A stretch of DNA of 8,577 bases from assembly GCA_030669135.1 (NCBI GenBank), contig DAOVEE010000074.1:1-8577 (forward strand), written 5' to 3'. This stretch comes from Candidatus Bathyarchaeota archaeon (GTDB taxonomy: Archaea; Thermoproteota; Bathyarchaeia; TCS64). Shown piece after piece: positions 1 through 5,495 of the stretch (positions are counted from its first letter, which is position 1; each line of letters begins with the position of its first letter). A program made the position numbers and the translations under genes. The notes beneath the pieces were generated by a model. That model was not told the DNA's origin and did not search any database. It saw only the letters and a program-made list of their open reading frames with translations.

Positions 1-1355
1 TGTGCTTCTTCGAGGAACGAGCTCGGCTTATACGTGTCCACCCGACGGATCCCTATCTTCTTAAGCCTATGGAGGGACTCACTGGTGTACGGCCGGAAAA
101 TCGACTTATGGGCCAGCGGCGAGACGCAGGCACAGACCCGGACACCCAAGTCGACCATCCGCTCAAGTATGTAGTAGTTCTGCTCATTCTCCTCTGTCAT
201 CTCCCCGGGCTGAGTGAGAACGAAGTCGCTGAAGATGAAGACAAGTCTGTCGCTGCGGTCGTTTATATCCGTGATCTCCTCATAGGCCCACTGGAGGCTC
301 TTCCCGGGCACCGTGCCTCCCCAGGTCATCTTTGATAGGCCTCCGCTGAACCGTTTCTCCATCTCCGTGGTGGTCATGGTGACCATGCCTATGAGGTCCT
401 CCAGGGCCGGCATGATGTTGATCTCCTCGTAGAGATCCTTGACTATGTGGCTGTTGGACTCGTAGAGGCAGAGCCCGTACTTCTCTCGGCGCAGCCCCCA
501 CATCAGGGGCACCAAGCTGAGGACGCTGTAGCTTATGCTGTTGATGCCCTCCAGGTCGTAGAACATGGTGTTGCTGATGTCGAGGATGTAGATGATGGTC
601 CGTTTCTGCCTGTCCCGCCGCCGCATCATGAAGTCGTCATACCTTATCTCATCTAAGCTGCGCCCCAGATCCAGTATGTTGTCGAGGCTCCGCTCCTCGT
701 CGATGAGGTCAGGGTCCTCCCCCCTCTGGAACGGGGTGATGCTCCGCTGCTTAGCCCAGTCCTCTTTCCTCTCGAACTCGCGGCCAAGCTTCAGCAGCCT
801 CTCCTTCAGGAGATCCGCCAATATCTTACGGTTCTTCTCGCTCTTGCTGTTCTTCATCACCCTTACGCCGGTCTTGACGATCTCGTCCTCGCCCGGGCCG
901 ATGCCTATGTCAGGCTTGTTCTGGAAGCTCTCGAACTGGTCGACGGTGCTGTTGTGGTCGGCGGCGAAGTCGTTCTCCTGCCCGATGCCGTGCGGCGTCA
1001 CGTAGATCTCTTCCTGCACGTTCTTGGTCAGGAGGCTCAGGAAGTCTTCGCCGGTGAAGTCGTACTCGGGCTCCTGTTCCTCGTGCTCAAGGTTGACGAG
1101 TATCTCGGCCGCTATCTTCTCCGCGACCCGCTGACACTCCACGTGAGACGTCACGACAGCGGCGTTCAGGAGATCGTTGAAGCTGAGATAGCCCTGCCGC
1201 AGGTACGGCGGCAGCATGAGCTTGCCCATGTTTATTCCCTGCCGTGGGCTTGGTTTAGCATCGCAATCGCGGCTTAAACGCAGCCGGGTGATGAACTCGG
1301 GGACGAAATAATGTGCATACCTGAAGGGATACCTCATGTACGCGTTGTCCGACAC
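1..1355 (-). CDS. VWA-domain protein, CoxE/ViaA-like partner of MoxR (3' end outside window)
   Basis: An uninterrupted reading frame runs from a GTG at 1355 to the left edge (451 codons seen, no stop), so the C-terminus is missing. Residues 254-420 form a von Willebrand A domain. Its MIDAS metal site is visible as D259-I-S261-N-T263 (Thr replaces the usual third Ser), T348 in TWGGT, and D377 in FIFSDF. Residues 1-90 hold a helical region with PSPRQ (35-39), and 155-250 are highly charged and probably helical. GTG lies directly after the TAG of the ATPase gene, with AGGAGA about 9 nt upstream; the ATG at codon 7 is an alternative start. ATG at codon 43 is unlikely because it would remove PSPRQ. 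In known MoxR-VWA pairs (NorQ/NorD, CoxD/CoxE, RavA/ViaA) the VWA protein recruits the ATPase to a client enzyme for cofactor or metal insertion. The client here is unknown. The protein is probably cytosolic, with no signal peptide or membrane segment. Confidence 0.9.
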   Translation of the reverse strand, partial: MSDNAYMRYPFRYAHYFVPEFITRLRLSRDCDAKPSPRQGINMGKLMLPPYLRQGYLSFNDLLNAAVVTSHVECQRVAEKIAAEILVNLEHEEQEPEYDFTGEDFLSLLTKNVQEEIYVTPHGIGQENDFAADHNSTVDQFESFQNKPDIGIGPGEDEIVKTGVRVMKNSKSEKNRKILADLLKERLLKLGREFERKEDWAKQRSITPFQRGEDPDLIDEERSLDNILDLGRSLDEIRYDDFMMRRRDRQKRTIIYILDISNTMFYDLEGINSISYSVLSLVPLMWGLRREKYGLCLYESNSHIVKDLYEEINIMPALEDLIGMVTMTTTEMEKRFSGGLSKMTWGGTVPGKSLQWAYEEITDINDRSDRLVFIFSDFVLTQPGEMTEENEQNYYILERMVDLGVRVCACVSPLAHKSIFRPYTSESLHRLKKIGIRRVDTYKPSSFLEEA

Positions 1356-2255
1356 CTACGCGAGTCTCCTCTCGATTATCTCCTCTATGACCATGGATAC
1401 CGTCTTGCCCTCGTCCCTGACACGCATCTCCTTGCTAAGCACGGCTGGGGCGAAGAACCTTATGGCGGCGTCCTCGTCGTCGAACCTGCTGAGGTAACGG
1501 TTCACCAGCCTCGTCAGGAAGATGCCTGAGCGGGGCGAAGCCGGGACCTCTAGGGATGAGGTGTGCCTGGTCTCGTCAACGACGTCGTATATCTTCTCCA
1601 GTGCGCTCATCGGGAGGCTGAAGGCGGGCGTGTTCTCGACGATGATCTCCATCTCGGTCTCCCTGGTCGGGTACCCGAGCCTGATCCAGCAGCCAACGCG
1701 GTCAACGAGGACCTTACTAAGCCTGTACGTGCCGGCGGTCTCTATGGGGTTCTGGGTGGCCACGAACGCGAAGTTGTCGTGGGCCTTCACCATGCCTAGG
1801 GGGAACAGGTGGTAGTGCCGCTCCTCTAGGGGGCTGATGAGGCTGTTCTGGCAGAACTCGGTGGCCCTGTTGAGCTCTTGGGCGACGAAGAGGCCGCCCT
1901 CCACCATGGCCCTGATGAGGGGCCCCGGCTCGAAGCTGCTGATGTTGCGGCCGTTCCTGACGACGAGCGCCGGGTCGAAGGCGCCGATGAGCCTGCTAGG
2001 CGTAACGTTCTCGTCGAAGAAGACCTCGTGGAAGCTGCGCTCCGTGTCCTCCGCCACCTTGCGTGCTATGAGGCTCTTACCGACGCCGGGGGGCCCGACG
2101 AGGCAAGGCGTTATCCCGGTGTCCAAGCTGTCATGCAACAGATCGTAGGCTTTCTGGTATTGTCCCTTGAGCACCACATTGTGCTCGATCTTGATGTTCT
2201 CGACGATGCTCTTCTCAAGCATCTTACGGAAGCCCTGTTCTCGTTCAGCCATCAT
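1356..2255 (-). CDS. MoxR-family AAA+ ATPase (299 aa)
   Basis: This is an AAA+ ATPase of the MoxR type, close to the family's usual length of about 300-330 aa. Walker A is GPPGVGKS (54-61). The Walker B region is GGLFVAQELNRA (120-131), where the expected Asp is Gln126 while the catalytic Glu127 is kept. Sensor 1 is ATQNP (166-170, Asn169), followed by ETAGTY and the arginine-finger segment VDRV (184-187). Sensor 2 lies in ASPRSG near residue 240. MoxR ATPases act as hexameric chaperones with a VWA partner, which is the next gene downstream with no gap. The two surely form one operon. Two ATG codons stand in tandem (2255 and 2252). Neither has a clear Shine-Dalgarno, so a leaderless or very short-leader transcript is likely. 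The family call is firm; the client and the effect of the Walker B change are not known. Confidence 0.95.
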   Translation of the reverse strand: MMAEREQGFRKMLEKSIVENIKIEHNVVLKGQYQKAYDLLHDSLDTGITPCLVGPPGVGKSLIARKVAEDTERSFHEVFFDENVTPSRLIGAFDPALVVRNGRNISSFEPGPLIRAMVEGGLFVAQELNRATEFCQNSLISPLEERHYHLFPLGMVKAHDNFAFVATQNPIETAGTYRLSKVLVDRVGCWIRLGYPTRETEMEIIVENTPAFSLPMSALEKIYDVVDETRHTSSLEVPASPRSGIFLTRLVNRYLSRFDDEDAAIRFFAPAVLSKEMRVRDEGKTVSMVIEEIIERRLA

Positions 2256-2284
2256 GGGTGGTCCAACACTTTAGTATATCGTCT

Positions 2285-2293
2285 AATAAAAAG
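2285..2293 (-). promoter_or_regulatory. Candidate TATA box of the MoxR-VWA operon
   Basis: On the minus strand this reads CTTTTTATT. Its centre is about 34 bp before the first ATG (2255), so initiation about 26 bp downstream would leave a leader of only a few bases. That agrees with the lack of a Shine-Dalgarno. A second AT-rich element, GATATAC (2280-2274), is closer and might serve the second ATG (2252) instead. Confidence 0.4.
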
Positions 2294-2414
2294 GTTAAAC
2301 AACTAACCTAAAGGTATCGCAATTTAAAGGGATAAAACCAAGTAAATAGAATATTTATGGTTACGCGCGACATTTTAGAACACTTTAAATGCTACTGTTT
2401 ATCGTTTCATGTGA

Positions 2415-2456
2415 AATCGTTATTCTTTTAAACCTATATGGGGTAGAGTAACGATT
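2415..2456. repeat. 8-bp inverted repeat flanking the TATA box (possible operator)
   Basis: AATCGTTA at 2415-2422 is exactly repeated in inverted form as TAACGATT at 2449-2456, and the candidate TATA box lies between them. The core ATCGTT also occurs directly repeated at 2401-2406. This placement would suit a repressor or a pair of dimers straddling the promoter. An 8-bp match in an AT-rich stretch of this size could also arise by chance. Confidence 0.35.
2425..2432 (+). promoter_or_regulatory. Candidate TATA box of the oxidoreductase operon
   Basis: CTTTTAAA lies about 44 bp before the TTG start. Initiation about 26 bp downstream (near 2455) would give a leader of about 18 nt that still carries the Shine-Dalgarno at 2461-2466. 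CTTTAAAT at 2383-2390 is an alternative that would give a longer leader. Confidence 0.5.
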
Positions 2457-2460
2457 CGAT

Positions 2461-2475
2461 AGAGGTACTACATTG
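2461..2475 (+). promoter_or_regulatory. Shine-Dalgarno and TTG start of porGD
   Basis: AGAGGT (2461-2466) stands 6 nt before TTG at 2473. The same frame has a TAA stop at 2449-2451 and no ATG or GTG between, so TTG is the only start that includes the conserved N-terminal strand and the GRGGQG motif. Confidence 0.75.
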
Positions 2476-3297
2476 ATAGAAATAAGGTTACACGGCAGGG
2501 GCGGCCAAGGAGCGGTAACCGCTTCGAGGATAATCGCCACTGCGGCCTACGAGGAAGGCAAGTACTCCCAGGCCATCCCCATGTACGGCACAGAGAGACG
2601 TGGGGCGCCGCTTACTGCCTTTGTAAGGATCGATGACGTTCGCGTCCGGGAGAGGGAGCTAGTCCACAACCCCGAGATCAGCATAGTCCTCGACCCCCTC
2701 ATCGCTAAGCAGCAGGCGGTCGTCGATAGCCTCAAGCCAGGCGGCCTCGTTCTGCTGAACACCGCCTACCCGCCTGAGGAGGTCAAGATCGGCGGAGACT
2801 TCAAGGTCGCCACGGTAGACGCCACGACAATCGCCCTTGAGACGCTCGGCAGGCCCATCACCAACACGGCCATCTTAGGCGCGTTCGCCAAGATCACGGG
2901 TCTACTGAAGGTAGAGTCCCTTGAGAAGGCCATTAAAAAATTCTTCCCCGGTCGGCTCGGTGACATGAACATCGCCGCGGTCAAGCGGAGCTACGACGAG
3001 GTTAAGGGACCCATCCAGGCGGTGGTCAAGGATGCGCCCCCGGAGAAGGTGGACATCCACGTAGGCGGCTACGGGGTCCTTAAGGACGTCTCGAGCTGGC
3101 GTGTGTACACTCCTGAAATCGACGTAGAAAAGTGCATTGGTTGCAAGAATTGCTGGATCTTCTGCCCCGAGACCGCCATACAGTGGGACGAGGAGAAGAA
3201 CAAGCCTTGGATAAGGTACGATGCATGCAAGGGATGCGGCGTCTGCGCCAACGAGTGCCCAGTAAACGCCATCGAGATGGTGAGAGTGGAGGTATAG
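2473..3297 (+). CDS. porGD: 2-oxoacid:ferredoxin oxidoreductase, fused gamma-delta subunit
   Basis: This 274-aa protein joins two subunits that are separate in many archaea. Residues 1-185 are the gamma domain, with the hallmark HGRGGQGAVTASRI (7-20) and YGTERRGAP (38-46), which contacts CoA and the alpha-beta core. Residues 200-274 are the delta domain. Its typical entry SSWRVYTPEID precedes two ferredoxin-type 4Fe-4S motifs: C221, C224, C227, C231 and C252, C255, C258, C262. All eight cysteines are present. The linker is about 186-200. The clusters pass electrons from the thiamine site of beta to external ferredoxin. It is the first gene of a three-gene operon; alpha starts 4 nt after its TAG. 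The enzyme reversibly converts a 2-oxoacid plus CoA to acyl-CoA, CO2 and reduced ferredoxin in the cytosol. Pyruvate is the default substrate, but the sequence does not settle this. Confidence 0.93.
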   Translation: MIEIRLHGRGGQGAVTASRIIATAAYEEGKYSQAIPMYGTERRGAPLTAFVRIDDVRVRERELVHNPEISIVLDPLIAKQQAVVDSLKPGGLVLLNTAYPPEEVKIGGDFKVATVDATTIALETLGRPITNTAILGAFAKITGLLKVESLEKAIKKFFPGRLGDMNIAAVKRSYDEVKGPIQAVVKDAPPEKVDIHVGGYGVLKDVSSWRVYTPEIDVEKCIGCKNCWIFCPETAIQWDEEKNKPWIRYDACKGCGVCANECPVNAIEMVRVEV

Positions 3298-3301
3298 AAA
3301 G

Positions 3302-4462
3302 ATGTCATACGAAGTAATGGTAGGAAACAAGGCCGCCGCCACGGCTGTGAAGCTTGCTAAGGTTCAGGTGGCCAGCGCTTTCCCGATCACACCCCAGACG
3401 ACGATCACCCAGTACCTGAGCGAGATGTATGCCGCAGGCGAGTGGGACTTCGACTTCGTCAACGTCGAGGGAGAGCTCACGAGCCAGGTAGTCGTGCAGG
3501 CCGCGTCAAAGGTCGGCGCCAGAACGTTCACGTGCACCAGCGGACCCGGGCTGCTCTACATGCATCACCCGATGCAGGTCACAGGAAGCAGCAGGCTCCC
3601 GGTAGTCATGGCCGTAGTCCACAGGGGCTACAAGGGAATGCAGCCTGACCACAGCGACCTTATGAGCCAGCAGTGGACCGGCTGGGGCCACCAGTACGTC
3701 GAGCACGCCCAGGAGATCCTAGACAGCCTGCTAATGGCCTACAAGGTCGCCGAGGATGCGAGGGTAAGGATACCTATTGCCGTCGGCTACGACGGATACG
3801 TTCTCAGCTACACAGCCGAGCCCGTCGAGATCCCTGATCAGGGAGGCGTCGACAAGTGGCTGCCGCCGTACAAGCCTATGCCGAGCGTTCTTCCTGACGA
3901 GGTAGACCCCACCACATTCAGTAGAGGTTGGGGCGGCGGAGACCCGCAGATGCCATGGAAGATCCATCACGAGGCGGTCCTGAAGATAGAGGATGTCCTC
4001 AAGGAGACCATGGACAGCTTCGAGAAGACATTCGGCCGAAGATACGGCAACGGCATGATCGAACCATACAAGATGGAGGACGCCGAGTGCGCCATCATCG
4101 CGATGGGCACCATCGCGGGCACATGCAAGGCAGCCGTCGACAAGATGCAGAAGGAGGGCAAGAAGGTTGGCCTCATAAAGCTGAGGAGCTACATACCCTT
4201 CCCGGTGAAGGACTTCCAGGAGTGGGCAAAGAAGCTTGATGGCTTCGCTGTGGTCGACAGGAGCATCTGCCCAGGCAAGGGCGGCCCAGTCTTTGGCAAG
4301 CTGAGAGGCTCGCTATACGATCTAGAGGAAAAACCCGTGACTCTACAGTTCCACGCCGGACTGGGCGGCAAAGAGGTCCGTGTACACGACTTCGAAATGA
4401 TCGGAGACAAGATCCTCAAGGCCGCCAAGGGAGGCACCGTGGAGCAGGTGACATGGATTTAA
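3302..4462 (+). CDS. porA: 2-oxoacid:ferredoxin oxidoreductase, alpha subunit
   Basis: At 386 aa this matches the usual PorA length. Residues 1-170 form the pyrimidine-binding domain, with SAFPITPQT (25-33, the family's YPITP motif with Phe for Tyr), the E57-containing NVEGE segment, and the SSRLPVVMAVVHR strand (96-108). Residues 160-200 (GYDGYVLSYTAEPVEIPDQ, then LPPYKP) are typical of PorA. Residues 255-386 are the C-terminal swivelling domain with GLIKLRSYIPFP (290-301). Start ATG at 3302 is preceded by GGAGGT (3288-3293). It contributes half of the thiamine-diphosphate active site with beta. The stretch at 108-137 departs from the family pattern, where PorA proteins usually have a D-x-x-D-x-M-x-x-R-D-x-G-W type sequence. 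Here it reads DHSDLMSQQWTGW (116-128). That could affect substrate choice. Confidence 0.93.
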   Translation: MSYEVMVGNKAAATAVKLAKVQVASAFPITPQTTITQYLSEMYAAGEWDFDFVNVEGELTSQVVVQAASKVGARTFTCTSGPGLLYMHHPMQVTGSSRLPVVMAVVHRGYKGMQPDHSDLMSQQWTGWGHQYVEHAQEILDSLLMAYKVAEDARVRIPIAVGYDGYVLSYTAEPVEIPDQGGVDKWLPPYKPMPSVLPDEVDPTTFSRGWGGGDPQMPWKIHHEAVLKIEDVLKETMDSFEKTFGRRYGNGMIEPYKMEDAECAIIAMGTIAGTCKAAVDKMQKEGKKVGLIKLRSYIPFPVKDFQEWAKKLDGFAVVDRSICPGKGGPVFGKLRGSLYDLEEKPVTLQFHAGLGGKEVRVHDFEMIGDKILKAAKGGTVEQVTWI

Positions 4463-4488
4463 GAGGTACGATGGAGGAGAAATGAAGA

Positions 4489-5382
4489 ATGAGTGAAAGA
4501 ATCACGAGGGCCCAGATACCGATTAGCGAGCTGACCATCACCCCGGGCAGCGCATGTCAGGGATGTGGAGCGGCTCTGGCCGCCAGGCTATCCTTCAAGG
4601 CGCTCGGCCCCAACGTCATAAGGCACGGAATACCGTGCTGCCCAGACTCAGTAACACAGACCCCGAGAGTCGGCACCGTGTTCGAGGGCGGCGGAGCCCA
4701 GCTCACAGGCACAGCGCGTGCACTCAAGGCCATCGGCCGCGAAGACGTCCTGGCCGTCGGGTTCTACGGCGACGGCGGCACCTACGACATCGGCTTCCAG
4801 GGGCTCAGCGCCGCTGCGGAGCGAAACGAGAACATCATCGTCATCACCAAGGATAACGAGGCCTACATGAACACCGGCAACCAGCGCAGCGGAGCCACCC
4901 CCAAGTACGCAAGGACCAGCACCAACCCAATAGGCCCCCGGAGCAGGGGAAAGCCGAGGCCCAAGAAGAACATCCCGTTCATCTTCGCGGCCCATTACGT
5001 GCCTTACGTCGGCACCGCCAGCGTAGGCTTCCCGGAGGACCTCATAGCAAAGGTCACTTACATGAAGACCATCAAGGGCTTCAGGATGCTCATCGTCCAG
5101 AGCCCTTGCCCGGTAGGCTGGAGGTTCGACCCCGCGAAGACCATCGAGATAGCCCGCTCCAGCGTCCAGAGCGGCATCTGGCCTCTGTACGAGATCCTGG
5201 ACGGCAAAACGTTCAAGCTGAACTATAAGCCCAAAGAGCTGAAGCCCGTGACGGAGTACCTCAGCCCACAGGCGAGGTTCCGCCACATGACAGAGGACGA
5301 GATCGCCGACATCCAGGAGACCGCCACCGCCAACTGGGAGAACCTCCTAAAGGCGGACGAGATGGGCAGACTGACTCTCTAA
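4489..5382 (+). CDS. porB: 2-oxoacid:ferredoxin oxidoreductase, beta subunit (thiamine-diphosphate binding)
   Basis: This 297-aa protein is of normal PorB length. The thiamine-diphosphate/Mg site is G94-D-G-G-T98 and then the D-N-E-A-Y-M-N-T-G segment at 122-130. The four ligands of the proximal 4Fe-4S cluster are recognisable: C23 and C26 in CQGCG, C50 or C51 in GIPCCPD, and C207 in SPCPVGW. The extra neighbouring Cys at 50/51 is a minor oddity. The C-terminus (250-297) is the usual helical tail that closes over the substrate site. Gap from alpha is 26 bp, with GGAGGAG at 4473-4479 placed 9 nt before ATG 4489. Beta carries the thiamine chemistry and hands electrons through its cluster to the two in the gamma-delta subunit. 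It is the last gene of the operon, because a T-tract and a new TATA-like box follow. Confidence 0.95.
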   Translation: MSERITRAQIPISELTITPGSACQGCGAALAARLSFKALGPNVIRHGIPCCPDSVTQTPRVGTVFEGGGAQLTGTARALKAIGREDVLAVGFYGDGGTYDIGFQGLSAAAERNENIIVITKDNEAYMNTGNQRSGATPKYARTSTNPIGPRSRGKPRPKKNIPFIFAAHYVPYVGTASVGFPEDLIAKVTYMKTIKGFRMLIVQSPCPVGWRFDPAKTIEIARSSVQSGIWPLYEILDGKTFKLNYKPKELKPVTEYLSPQARFRHMTEDEIADIQETATANWENLLKADEMGRLTL

Positions 5383-5390
5383 GTCCACCC

Positions 5391-5400
5391 CTTTTTCTTT
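5391..5400 (+). terminator. T-tract archaeal terminator after porB
   Basis: CTTTTTCTTT begins 8 nt after the porB stop, within a pyrimidine-rich stretch and without a GC hairpin before it. This is the usual form of an intrinsic archaeal terminator. A new promoter-like sequence follows at once. Confidence 0.6.
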
Positions 5401-5405
5401 CCATA

Positions 5406-5426
5406 TTTTATAATCAAGTTTATACA
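5406..5426 (+). promoter_or_regulatory. Candidate TATA boxes of the MFS gene
   Basis: Two TATA-like elements lie here: TTTTATAAT (5406-5414) and TTTATAC (5420-5426). Initiation about 26 bp downstream would fall near 5436 or 5449. Either gives a leader that contains the upstream ORF and the hairpin region. The second would place the transcript start almost at the upstream ATG (5451). Confidence 0.5.
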
Positions 5427-5450
5427 GCAGCCTCCTTATTCGATGGGGTA

Positions 5451-5495
5451 ATGGCGTCGCCCGTCCTCTTAGCGACGGGGTTGGAGGACACGTGA
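5451..5495 (+). CDS. Possible 14-codon upstream ORF in the MFS leader
   Basis: ATG at 5451 opens a frame encoding MASPVLLATGLEDT and ends with TGA at 5493-5495, immediately before the TTG start of the MFS gene and in the same frame. It could be a leader peptide whose translation keeps the MFS ribosome-binding site open. It could also be a chance ORF, or the true N-terminus cut off by a stop or sequencing error. MFS proteins do not need this extension, so a leader or chance is preferred. Confidence 0.3.
   Translation: MASPVLLATGLEDT
5455..5489 (+). promoter_or_regulatory. Alternative hairpins overlapping the MFS ribosome-binding site
   Basis: Three 6-bp stems compete for the same bases. CGTCGC (5455-5460) can pair with GCGACG (5472-5477). 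CCCGTC (5460-5465) can pair with GACGGG (5474-5479). GTCCTC (5463-5468) can pair with GAGGAC (5484-5489), which would hide the Shine-Dalgarno GGAGG (5483-5487). This arrangement would fit translational control of the transporter. GC-rich sequence makes short stems common, so function is unproven. Confidence 0.35.

Larger units (their letters stand above)
2256..2472. promoter_or_regulatory. Divergent AT-rich intergenic promoter region
   Basis: This 217 bp stretch separates the leftward MoxR-VWA operon from the rightward oxidoreductase operon. It is clearly more AT-rich than the genes beside it, and I see no coding potential or RNA gene in it. It holds several TATA-like sequences: CTTTTTATT on the minus strand at 2293-2285, CTTTAAAT at 2383-2390 and CTTTTAAA at 2425-2432. 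It also holds small dyads: GGTTA/TAACC at 2293-2308, ACCT/AGGT at 2306-2315 and TTTCA/TGAAA at 2405-2416. Which of these are used by TBP or by regulators is inference. Confidence 0.7.

Noticed and set aside
280..501. Minus-strand open frame (73 aa) in another phase within the VWA gene
   Set aside because: Out-of-frame shadow; low-complexity His/Arg/Gly composition.
592..1005. Plus-strand open frame (137 aa) opposite the VWA gene
   Set aside because: Ser/Leu/Arg-rich antisense shadow; the minus-strand frame carries a full VWA domain with MIDAS residues.
1878..2306. Plus-strand open frame (142 aa) opposite the MoxR gene
   Set aside because: Antisense to Walker A, Walker B and sensor motifs of a clear ATPase; no motif of its own.
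2293..2315. Small overlapping dyads GGTTA/TAACC and ACCT/AGGT as an operator
   Set aside because: Arms of only 4-5 bp in AT-rich DNA are expected by chance; listed within the intergenic region but not claimed as a site.
2256..2472. CRISPR array, tRNA or small RNA in the long intergenic region
   Set aside because: No regularly spaced repeats and no cloverleaf or GC-rich stable fold; only short dyads and TATA-like sequences are visible.
4648..5286. Long open frame (212 aa) on the minus strand inside porB
   Set aside because: It lies fully antisense to a well-conserved gene and has no recognisable motif; GC-rich codon bias keeps the opposite frame open.
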